Below are positions 57,452 to 64,000 of a DNA stretch of 64,000 bases, piece after piece (positions within the stretch are counted from its first letter, which is position 1; each line of letters starts with the position of its first letter). The notes beneath the pieces are model-generated. The model saw only the letters and a list, made by a program, of their open reading frames with translations. It ran no database searches and was not told the origin of the DNA. This DNA is from Nocardia camponoti. Its GTDB lineage: Bacteria > Actinomycetota > Actinomycetes > Mycobacteriales > Mycobacteriaceae. The translations under genes and the position numbers were made by a program. The stretch lies in assembly GCF_014646135.1 (NCBI RefSeq), contig NZ_BMMW01000002.1:310001-374000 (forward strand). Reading direction: 5' to 3'.

Positions 57452-58410
57452 ATCACGCCGACCATCTGGTCCACGCATTGCGCCGCGCGCTCGGCGACCG
57501 CTGGATCATCCATCGCCACGAAATGCAACTAGACATCGAATCGCGTTGTGCCGCAACACTTTATGCCCCACCCAGACGAGCCGTTGATTGGATCGAGCTA
57601 CTTGGCTGCCTTGAGGCCGCCTTCAACAGCCACGGAATAGCCCGCGCGACCCCTCTCCCGCTGGCCTGCGGACGCGACACCGACTTCACCATCTCGGCCA
57701 TCCAAGCCGCCGACCCCTATCTCAAAGACAACCAGCCGATCATGCTGCGCGAAGGTTTCCTCGCCCAGCCCGTCGTGCGATTCACCGGCGATCGCACACC
57801 GAGCGGCCAACTCGCCGACGGATTCCTCACCTCATTCGTCAACATCGCCCAGGTCAGCCGCATCCGCAATATCACCGATCACGCCACCCACCTCGATAGC
57901 TGGATTGGCATACTCGGCGCGATCGGGCTACACGCACGCCACCTCCGCATCACCGGACAAACCCAGGTGTGGCAACGCGGACCAGTTAACGGAATCACCC
58001 TCCACATCGAGCACGCAGGCATGGAAATCAGCGACATCGTCCTGCTCTGGAACGCCACCAACCCCGATCACCTCGTCACTGACATCGGCTCCGGCCTAGA
58101 ACGCCTCCGGTGGGCACGACATCGTTGCGACTGGCTCATGAACGTCCATGGGCGACGCTCATCGCTGGCACCGAATACCCTGGACGCGGTGCGCACCGCA
58201 GCCCTTGTGATCGGACAAGGGGTCCGCCCCGGCCCACGCGGACGCGGCGGCACTATCCGCCGACTTCTCACCAACGTATCGCCCAGCGTCAGCGAACTCG
58301 GTGTCAGCCGCGCCACAAGATCGGCCTGCGAATACTGGTCCACCTTCGTCCCGCCTGCGCTGCCATGGCCAGCGATCGCAACCCAGATCGACAACGAGAT
58401 AGCCCACTGA
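57448..58410 (+). CDS. Stand-alone AlaRS-like class II synthetase core
   Basis: A 320-aa protein not resembling a full synthetase. The motif-3-like TDIGSGLERLRWA (214-220 core GSGLERL) and the upstream GMEISDIVLLWN correspond to the AlaRS catalytic core, but the anticodon/tRNA-recognition, editing and C-Ala parts are missing. It may adenylate an amino acid or charge a tRNA or carrier for the pathway. GTG start overlaps the glycosyltransferase stop. Last gene of the operon. Confidence 0.65.
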   Translation: MNHADHLVHALRRALGDRWIIHRHEMQLDIESRCAATLYAPPRRAVDWIELLGCLEAAFNSHGIARATPLPLACGRDTDFTISAIQAADPYLKDNQPIMLREGFLAQPVVRFTGDRTPSGQLADGFLTSFVNIAQVSRIRNITDHATHLDSWIGILGAIGLHARHLRITGQTQVWQRGPVNGITLHIEHAGMEISDIVLLWNATNPDHLVTDIGSGLERLRWARHRCDWLMNVHGRRSSLAPNTLDAVRTAALVIGQGVRPGPRGRGGTIRRLLTNVSPSVSELGVSRATRSACEYWSTFVPPALPWPAIATQIDNEIAH

Positions 58411-58425
58411 CCGCAACAGCTAGCC

Positions 58426-58560
58426 GGTGCGGTCTTCCATGGCGACCACGGAAGTCAGTACAACGCGAGCGATTTCGCGGAACTCCGCCGTGATTTAGGT
58501 GTCACTCAATCCATGGGCGCGGTGGACACGAGCGCCGATAACTCCCTGGCCGAGGCGTTT
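58426..58560 (+). pseudogene. IS3-family transposase fragment
   Basis: Only about 45 codons remain: VFHGDHGSQYNASDFAELRR, then GVTQSMGAVDTSADNSLAEA, the DDE segment around the second catalytic Asp of IS3 OrfB. No start, no terminal repeats and no other part survive. It marks an old insertion at the right edge of the synthetase operon. Confidence 0.85.
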
Positions 58561-58598
58561 GGTACTGGACGGGGGCTGGCCGAAAGTCCTGACCTGGG

Positions 58599-59099
58599 TT
58601 AGACCCAGAACCCGTCGTGCACATCCCGTGCCTCCGGGAGGTCAACGGGTCCGAGGACGGGCAGGTCGCGTTGACCTGCCGCGAAAACGGTTCGGCACGG
58701 CAGTGCCATTGTCGGATTCTCCGGGTTCGCGCCGGTGAGGGCGAGCAGTTCGTCCTCACCTAGGGCGTAGACGACGCGGCCGATACCAGCCCAATAGATC
58801 GCGCCCGCGCACATCGCGCAAGGCTCGGTGCTGGTGTAAAGGGTGCAGGTGCGCAGGAAGTCGGCGTCGTAAGCGGCGCTCGACAGCCGCACCAGGTTGG
58901 TTTCGGCGTGGCCGGTGGCGTCCCGTTCGGTGGTGACGGTGTTCTCGGCCTCAAGCAACACAACCCCGTCGGGACCCGTCAGGAGCGCGCCGAATGGGTG
59001 GTTGCCGTGCTCGCGGGAGCGGCGGGCAACCGCGACGGCAAGGTCGAGGCGGGCGCGGTCGGTCTCGCTCAGCGTGGTTGTCGAACCGGCGGTGCTCAT
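58599..59099 (-). CDS. Nucleoside/nucleobase deaminase
   Basis: A 166-aa zinc deaminase with HAETN (zinc His and proton-shuttling Glu) and PCAMCAGAIYW (two zinc Cys). The spacing and length fit guanine or cytosine deaminases. It is coupled by ATGA to the permease upstream on the same strand, so the pair imports and deaminates a nucleobase. GGAG lies 9 nt before the ATG. The larger open frame to 60290 is a shadow of the permease. Confidence 0.87.
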   Translation of the reverse strand: MSTAGSTTTLSETDRARLDLAVAVARRSREHGNHPFGALLTGPDGVVLLEAENTVTTERDATGHAETNLVRLSSAAYDADFLRTCTLYTSTEPCAMCAGAIYWAGIGRVVYALGEDELLALTGANPENPTMALPCRTVFAAGQRDLPVLGPVDLPEARDVHDGFWV

Positions 59100-60493
59100 G
59101 CGGGGATCTCCTTCGATGGGGTGAGTGCGGTTGCGGTGCTGGCGCGCGATGTCCGCGTCAGCACAGAGTGGACGAGGCCTGCCGTCAGGAAGGCGACAAG
59201 TGCGGCTGACGCGCCGAGAGGCGGCCAGTGTTCGGCGATCGGGCCGACGAACACACCGGGCTGGCTCATGAACGGCACGGCGACGAGTATGCCGAGTAGC
59301 CAGGCGACGAATCCGGGACCGATGCGCGTCGGGGGTCGGGCGGGTCCACGCGTCAGGAAGTGGTCGACGAGCACGATGGCCAACCAGGGCGCGATCCAGT
59401 TGCCAAGCAGGATCAGGAAGTTCTGGAACGACTCCCAGTAGTTGCCCTGGCCGGTGACCCAACCCAGGACAGCGCCGATCGAACCGACAACGAGGACAGC
59501 CTGCCAGCGCGTCATCCGGACACCGGCCGTCAGCCAGGCCAAAGCTCCGGAATAGCAGTCCAAACAGCTGGACGTGACGGTCGAAATGCCAAGGGCCAGC
59601 ATGGTAATGGCCGCGAGGACACTGGGCAGCACTTCGGTGACCAGGTCGGTCGGGGTGCCAACGAAAGCGATCGTGCCGATGGCGGCGCCGAGTCCGCCGA
59701 TCCACACCGAACCGAGCATGGTCCCGATGAACGCGTAGGTGAACAGCCGCCGCGCGGAGGTGTCGGCGGGCATGTACCGGGTGTAGTCGGCGGCGTAGGT
59801 AGAGAAGCTCAGCGCGCGCGAGGCGTGCACGGCGACCGTTAGCGCGAAGGCGCCAGCCAGACCGAGCGCTCCGGCCTTGTCGGCATCGAAGCCCGCGCCG
59901 AGGTCGCTTTGGGTGAAGCCGTACACCGAAACGCCGATGAACAGCACCGGCAACACCACCGCCATCGCCTTCTGCACGATGTGGATGAAGCTGTAACCGA
60001 CTAGGGCGATGACAATCTGGGCGATGGTGACGATCGCGAACGCGGCCGCGAAACCGCTGCCAAGCAAGGTCTGCACGGCGAAGGTGCCGAGCACCGAGTT
60101 GACCGCGAACCACGCGCATGCTTTCAGGAACACCAGCGCGGCGGGCGCGATCGCGCCGACGTATCCCAGCGGTCCCCGGGTCTGCACGAGCAGCCCGACA
60201 CCGGTGCGCGGGCCGAAGGTTGAGGTGATCCCGATCGCGGCCGCGCCGATGGCGCTGCCGATCGTGATCGCGAGCATGGCCTGCGCCCAACCCAATCCGA
60301 AGGCGGCGGTGGCGAGCATGCCCGCACTGAGGCTGGAGAACTGAACATTGGAGCTGAACCAGAGCGTGAACGAGGCACTCGGGCCGCCGCGCCGCTGCTG
60401 TTCGGGGATGGGTTCGATGCCTGCGGTCTCCACGGTCGTTGCCGCGCGAGCGCTATCGGCGAACTTGCCGAGCAGGGAAGGTGGTCGGGCCAT
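59096..60493 (-). CDS. NCS1-family purine/cytosine permease
   Basis: A 465-aa membrane protein with about 12 helices. SFTLWFSSNVQFSSLSAGML, ADYTRYMP and SVAFVGTP-like segments are typical of cytosine/purine permeases (CodB-like). Its stop overlaps the deaminase start. It is divergent from the PucR-type regulator, which probably controls it. Confidence 0.88.
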   Translation of the reverse strand: MARPPSLLGKFADSARAATTVETAGIEPIPEQQRRGGPSASFTLWFSSNVQFSSLSAGMLATAAFGLGWAQAMLAITIGSAIGAAAIGITSTFGPRTGVGLLVQTRGPLGYVGAIAPAALVFLKACAWFAVNSVLGTFAVQTLLGSGFAAAFAIVTIAQIVIALVGYSFIHIVQKAMAVVLPVLFIGVSVYGFTQSDLGAGFDADKAGALGLAGAFALTVAVHASRALSFSTYAADYTRYMPADTSARRLFTYAFIGTMLGSVWIGGLGAAIGTIAFVGTPTDLVTEVLPSVLAAITMLALGISTVTSSCLDCYSGALAWLTAGVRMTRWQAVLVVGSIGAVLGWVTGQGNYWESFQNFLILLGNWIAPWLAIVLVDHFLTRGPARPPTRIGPGFVAWLLGILVAVPFMSQPGVFVGPIAEHWPPLGASAALVAFLTAGLVHSVLTRTSRASTATALTPSKEIPA

Positions 60494-60651
60494 GAGAAGC
60501 CCCCTTCAATGATTCGTAGGAAAGATGTCCGCGCGGTCCATTCAGTAGATCAGCTGAGTGACCTGGCAGAATAGGGTCAAGATGTGCGAATACGAGGCAG
60601 ATTGGGCGACCGTCTTCCTACGATCGTTCGAGTACCGAGGAGATTTGTTTC

Positions 60652-62196
60652 GTGCGCGTGTCCGATTTGTTGACGCTGGAGCAGCTCGGCCTGACCCTGC
60701 TGACCCCGGGTGCCGAGCTCGACCGCGAAGTCCGCTGGGTCTACACCACCGATCTCCTTGAGCCCGCCGCCTACCTGACTGGTGGTGAGGTGGTGTTGAC
60801 CAGCGAGGGTTGGTATCGCACCGATGCCGACTGCGAGACCTTCGCCGCGTCGCTCGCCGCCGGCGGGGCGGCAGCGCTGGTCGCGGGCGACATCCTGCTC
60901 GGCCACGTCCCGCCCGCGCTCGTGCGTGCCTGTGCCGCGCACGGCGTTCCCGTGCTCGCCGCGCCCGCCGCGCTCAGCTACAGCGTCTTGTCGCGCACCG
61001 TGATCGAGCGCTTGAACAAGGAGCGGGGACGCCAGCTCGCCGAAGTGCTCGGTCGGCATCGACGTCTGGTGCAGGCCTTGGTCGAGGGTGCCGACCTCGG
61101 CGGACTCGTCGTCATGCTCGGAACCGACATCGGACGGGAATGCTGGGCGCTCTCACCAGCGGGCCGGGTACTCGCTGGGTCCAGTGAAACCCTTTCCGCG
61201 ACAACCAGATTCGCCCTTTCTGCGGCAGCACACCGAGCCGACCGCCTGCCCGCGGTTGTTGACGGTTACACCATGTACCCGATCGGCCGACGCAGTCAGG
61301 GCGCGGGCCATCTCGTAGTCCGGGGCGAACTCACCGGCGACCTCGAAGGCGAATCCGCCGAGCAAACAGCCCAACTGCTCGCGCTTGGGGGCGCGCGCCG
61401 CGACGAACGCCGACGCACCGAACAGCACTTGCACACCGAGCTGGTCGACCTGATCGACCGGGGCGCGGCCGCCGACTCGGTGAGCGCCCGCCTGCGCGCC
61501 GCACGCGTCGACCCCACCCGCCCGCTGCTCGTCCTCACCGCAACAACCAGCGGAATGGTCCGACCGTGGGACCTCGCCGCCGACCTGATCGAAAGCGTCC
61601 TCGACACCGCCCCCGACAGTCGTGCCGTGATCGCCGGCGGCGAGGACGGCCTGACGGTTTTCGCAACGACAGGCCCCGACCTCACCGAGACCCACCTCGC
61701 CGAACTCCTACGCACCCGCCTGATCGAGCTGGAACCCGCGGCCCTCGGCGGCCGAATCGCGTTCGGGCTCAGCGCAACTGCTGAAGGACCCACCGCGCTA
61801 GCCAGCGCCCTCGCCGAGTCCCGCCACGCCGCCCAACTGGCCAGCGACAGCCCTCGCCGACTAGCGCTGGTCACCGCTCGCGAACTCGACTCCCACCTGC
61901 TGCTGCTCGCCGGTGTCCCTGGCGAAGTGCGCACCGCCTACCGCAACCGCTTACTCGGCCCGCTGACCGACTACGACACTGACCACGGCACCGATCTACT
62001 CCCCACCCTGCACGCTTTCCTGGAATCCAACGGCGCCTGGCGAACCACTGCCAGCGCCCTGCACATCCACGTCAGCACCCTCCACTACCGAATTCAGCGC
62101 ATCGAAGGGCTGACCGGTCGCGACCTGTCCACCGCCCGCGACCGCGTCGACCTCTACCTGGCCTGCTCGATGAGCGAACGGGGACACTGGCTCTGA
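60652..62196 (+). CDS. PucR-family transcriptional regulator
   Basis: A 514-aa regulator with an N-terminal PucR domain (RVSDLLTLEQLGLTLLTPG and WVYTTDLLEPAAYLTGGE), a GGDEF-like middle and a C-terminal HTH_30 (LHIHVSTLHYRIQRIEGLTG). PucR proteins regulate purine catabolism, which fits the divergent permease and deaminase. GAGGAGA lies before the GTG start. Confidence 0.9.
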   Translation: MRVSDLLTLEQLGLTLLTPGAELDREVRWVYTTDLLEPAAYLTGGEVVLTSEGWYRTDADCETFAASLAAGGAAALVAGDILLGHVPPALVRACAAHGVPVLAAPAALSYSVLSRTVIERLNKERGRQLAEVLGRHRRLVQALVEGADLGGLVVMLGTDIGRECWALSPAGRVLAGSSETLSATTRFALSAAAHRADRLPAVVDGYTMYPIGRRSQGAGHLVVRGELTGDLEGESAEQTAQLLALGGARRDERRRTEQHLHTELVDLIDRGAAADSVSARLRAARVDPTRPLLVLTATTSGMVRPWDLAADLIESVLDTAPDSRAVIAGGEDGLTVFATTGPDLTETHLAELLRTRLIELEPAALGGRIAFGLSATAEGPTALASALAESRHAAQLASDSPRRLALVTARELDSHLLLLAGVPGEVRTAYRNRLLGPLTDYDTDHGTDLLPTLHAFLESNGAWRTTASALHIHVSTLHYRIQRIEGLTGRDLSTARDRVDLYLACSMSERGHWL

Positions 62197-62368
62197 GCAC
62201 GTCTTCCGATGCGGGTCAGCTCACGATTCGCGCGACGTGCCGCCTATCGCATAGCCGACTCAAGCAGCGGGCTACGCGCCGGTTTCGATGACTACCGCGC
62301 CGACCACGGTAGCGAAGCTACCTATTCTGGGCTGTCGTCGGACCGAACGGGAGGTTCGCAAAGTCCGC

Positions 62369-62400
62369 CAAGAGTCGGGTCGAGTCCGATTGAGGCACTT
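62369..62400 (+). repeat. Degenerate tRNA 3'-end (att-like) remnant
   Basis: AGAGTCGGGTCGAGTCCGAT then TGAGGCACT aligns with the attL/attR core over the T arm and acceptor end, about 25 of 31 positions with one gap. It sits in a 274-bp gene-free gap (62197-62470) that otherwise shows nothing. It may be the trace of an older insertion at the same tRNA, or coincidence. Confidence 0.4.
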
Positions 62401-62470
62401 GCCAAGCCGACCGTGAGCGCGCAAAGCGCGTATCTTCGACGGCACTGTCGGACGACGATGCGGGGACGCA

Positions 62471-62773
62471 ATGACGATCAGGGATCGCCTTGAACAGCTG
62501 GTGGTCGAGCAGCCTGTGGTGTTCGGGGAGCCGATCGAGACGGCGGCTGGGGCGACCGTCATCACTGTCTCGCGCCGTGGTGGTCTCCTGCGGCAACCTC
62601 GCGCCATCGGGCTATTCGTGGTCCACGAAGGGCGTGCACAGTGGACGCCCGCGATGGACTCCAACCGCATCGCGCAACTCGGCGAATGGATCGGTTTACT
62701 CACCGGAGTCATTGCGGCGCTGGCGATTCTGCGCCGCCCGCCGTGGCCGGACCTTCGCTTCCGGAGCAACTAA
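62471..62773 (+). CDS. GerW/YtfJ-like small protein
   Basis: A 100-aa protein. The N-terminal half (VFGEPIETAAGATVITVSR) resembles the GerW/YtfJ fold found in spore formers and in many actinobacteria, where its role is unclear. The C-terminus has one membrane helix (WIGLLTGVIAALAIL) before a basic tail. It lies just outside the att-like remnant. Confidence 0.55.
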   Translation: MTIRDRLEQLVVEQPVVFGEPIETAAGATVITVSRRGGLLRQPRAIGLFVVHEGRAQWTPAMDSNRIAQLGEWIGLLTGVIAALAILRRPPWPDLRFRSN

Positions 62774-62782
62774 TCTCATCGG

Positions 62783-62802
62783 GTACTGAAATAGTTCAGC
62801 AC
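62783..62802. promoter_or_regulatory. Operator-like palindrome of the toxin-antitoxin operon
   Basis: GTACTGAA-ATAG-TTCAGCAC, 7 of 8 bases symmetric, ends 6 bp before the -10 box TATGCT (62809-62814) and 18 bp before the antitoxin start. The place where an antitoxin would bind to autoregulate. Confidence 0.6.
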
Positions 62803-62820
62803 TAGGCGTATGCTCGGGTC

Positions 62821-63279
62821 ATGAAGTCGCTACCGTTCAGTGAGCTCATCCGTAAACAGACGTCGGTCTTTCCGCTGTTGGCCGATTCCGATGTAACGCT
62901 CGAACGGCGCGATGCCGAGAACGTGGTGCTGATACGAGATGAACGCTATCAGGCGATGGATGGTGCGCTGAGGATCGCCGCTCGGTCGCTCGCCCTGGTG
63001 GCGAAGGCAAATCGGCAGATGGCCGAGGAGGTGTTCGCCGAAGAACTTCCCTGGCTCACTTGGCTGCCCGCGGAGCATCGGACCGAGGCCGTACGCGAGC
63101 TGCTCGACGACCTCGTCGCGGGCGCGGACACGGGCTTCTACCTGCCGTTTCAGCGCAACCTGGTCGCGTGGAAACACACCGCGCAGATCTACACTGATCC
63201 CGCGCTCGTCCGCGAACTGAGCGGACCCTTCGAGCGCACAAACCACGGGGAGATCGGCCGACCTAAGGCGGCGGAGTGA
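62821..63279 (+). CDS. Putative antitoxin (type II)
   Basis: A 152-aa protein. The N-terminus (SLPFSELIRKQTSVFPLL ... VTLERRDAENVVLIRDERY) has the Phd/YefM-like DNA-binding pattern; the rest is helical and would cover the toxin. TATGCT lies 6 nt before the ATG, so it is leaderless. GTGA overlap with the toxin gene is typical of such pairs. Confidence 0.7.
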   Translation: MKSLPFSELIRKQTSVFPLLADSDVTLERRDAENVVLIRDERYQAMDGALRIAARSLALVAKANRQMAEEVFAEELPWLTWLPAEHRTEAVRELLDDLVAGADTGFYLPFQRNLVAWKHTAQIYTDPALVRELSGPFERTNHGEIGRPKAAE

Positions 63280-63647
63280 ACGCGGTAAAGCGCGGTGACG
63301 AATTGCCACGACCGAAACCGTGGCGAGTCATCGCGCAGAACACTCAGGCGGCACGCGGATGGATTGAATTGCAGCGCAGCGTGATTGAAGCGCTGGATCG
63401 TGCGTGGATGGACATCACGGCGGACCCACGTAGCATGGCGAATCCGCACCGGCAGCACCAGTTGAAGGCGAATCTGCGAGTCGTCAAGTTCGGCGAGGTT
63501 GAACTTGAACAGTGGCAATACGAGGTGACTGGTGGTGGTCGTATCTGGTACGCCATTGACGACGAAGTGCGCACGATCTGGATTACGAAAGCTTCGACGG
63601 GCCATCCCGGCGTAACAGACAAGGGCGGCGGCCGTCGCTCCCGCTAA
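63276..63647 (+). CDS. Putative RelE-superfamily-like toxin
   Basis: A 123-aa basic protein. The pattern of an N-terminal helix pair (RVIAQNTQAARGWIELQRSV) followed by beta strands (QLKANLRVVKF, RIWYAIDDEVRTIWITKAS) fits RelE/ParE-type toxins. Target (mRNA or gyrase) cannot be told. GTG start overlaps the antitoxin stop. Confidence 0.65.
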   Translation: MNAVKRGDELPRPKPWRVIAQNTQAARGWIELQRSVIEALDRAWMDITADPRSMANPHRQHQLKANLRVVKFGEVELEQWQYEVTGGGRIWYAIDDEVRTIWITKASTGHPGVTDKGGGRRSR

Positions 63648-63704
63648 CCGCACTCCCGTTTCCGATACGAACGCACCCCGAGCAATGATTGGCGATGGCG
63701 CCCA

Positions 63705-64000
63705 CTAGCGCACAATCAAACCCGGGCGGAACATCTCGTTCGGTGGGCGCGTTCCGGTCTCCAACGCGCTCACCAGCATGCGCACCGCTGCCGCCGCCTG
63801 TTCTTCGCGTCGGGTGTCGATCGCCGGGAGTGGGGGGTCGTTGTCGCGGGCGATGCTGCCTTCCGAGGTGATCAAATGCAGGTCGGTGCCGATGGTGCGG
63901 CCCAGTTCGCGGGCCGCGGTTACGCAGCCAGCGGCGATCGAATCGAGTGGCGCGTAGATCGCGTCGACCTCGGGGTGCTCGGTGAGCAGGCGCACACACG
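63705..64000 (-). CDS. LacI-family regulator, C-terminal part
   Basis: The last 98 or so residues of a periplasmic-binding-protein-like sensor domain: PEVDAIYAPLDSIAAGCVTAARELGR, then DTRREEQAAAAVRMLVSALE and RPGLIVR are typical of LacI/GalR regulators. The DNA-binding N-terminus lies outside the window. Confidence 0.8.
   Translation of the reverse strand, partial: CVRLLTEHPEVDAIYAPLDSIAAGCVTAARELGRTIGTDLHLITSEGSIARDNDPPLPAIDTRREEQAAAAVRMLVSALETGTRPPNEMFRPGLIVR

Noticed and set aside
58599..60290. 563-aa frame ending in the deaminase
   Set aside because: The N-terminal 400 residues are Arg/His-rich out-of-frame translation of the permease; only the part from 59099 is the deaminase.

Overview
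The window is high-GC actinobacterial chromosome, almost certainly from the Mycobacteriales (a Nocardiaceae-like organism; genus not determined). Three things support this: mycothiol S-conjugate amidase, a short-chain Z-isoprenyl diphosphate synthase, and a gene order that mirrors Mycobacterium tuberculosis Rv1074c-Rv1086 plus coaA/glyA1. At least ten genes look leaderless: a TANNNT -10 box sits 6-8 nt before the start codon and no Shine-Dalgarno is needed.

Layout. 0-10.5 kb: glyA, a 37-residue orphan peptide gene, a DUF885 metallopeptidase-like gene, coaA, a lipoprotein, Z-prenyl synthase, hemolysin III, a membrane class III cyclase and a DUF255 protein. 10.6-21 kb: an accessory set with an LLM oxidoreductase, a secreted SGNH hydrolase, a quinone oxidoreductase, a monoacylglycerol lipase and an ethanolamine catabolic run (aldehyde dehydrogenase, DUF779, permease, EutB, EutC). 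21-30 kb: the core block with mca, greA, metB, cbs, a GDSL lipase and thiolase. 30-38.5 kb: YccA, an rRNA methyltransferase-like gene, lipoproteins, a GntR regulator and peptide and amino-acid transporters, ending at a tRNA-Leu(UAA).

38,533-48,766 is a 10.2 kb integrated element inserted in the 3' half of the tRNA gene and bounded by 37-bp direct repeats. It carries integrase, a leaderless XRE repressor, an excisionase-like protein, a Toprim-RecA primase/helicase with an iteron-like array in its 3' end, a WhiB-like protein, a train of small start/stop-overlapping genes and a terminase-small-subunit-like gene. It has no capsid, tail, large terminase or FtsK/Tra genes. This is the gene plan of a phage satellite (PICI/SaPI-like) and is the leading novelty candidate.

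48.8-62.4 kb is a second accessory region that starts at the element's right end and stops near a degraded third copy of the tRNA 3' end. It holds a frameshifted DUF4062-like gene, an XRE regulator, a serine hydrolase and a five-gene operon: archaeal-type S-adenosylmethionine synthetase, histidine phosphatase, a second seryl-tRNA synthetase, a GT4 glycosyltransferase and a stand-alone AlaRS-like class II synthetase core. An elaborate nested inverted repeat precedes the operon. It looks like an undescribed aminoacyl-tRNA-dependent biosynthetic cluster. An IS3 transposase scrap, a nucleobase deaminase/permease/PucR group, a toxin-antitoxin pair and a truncated LacI regulator follow.
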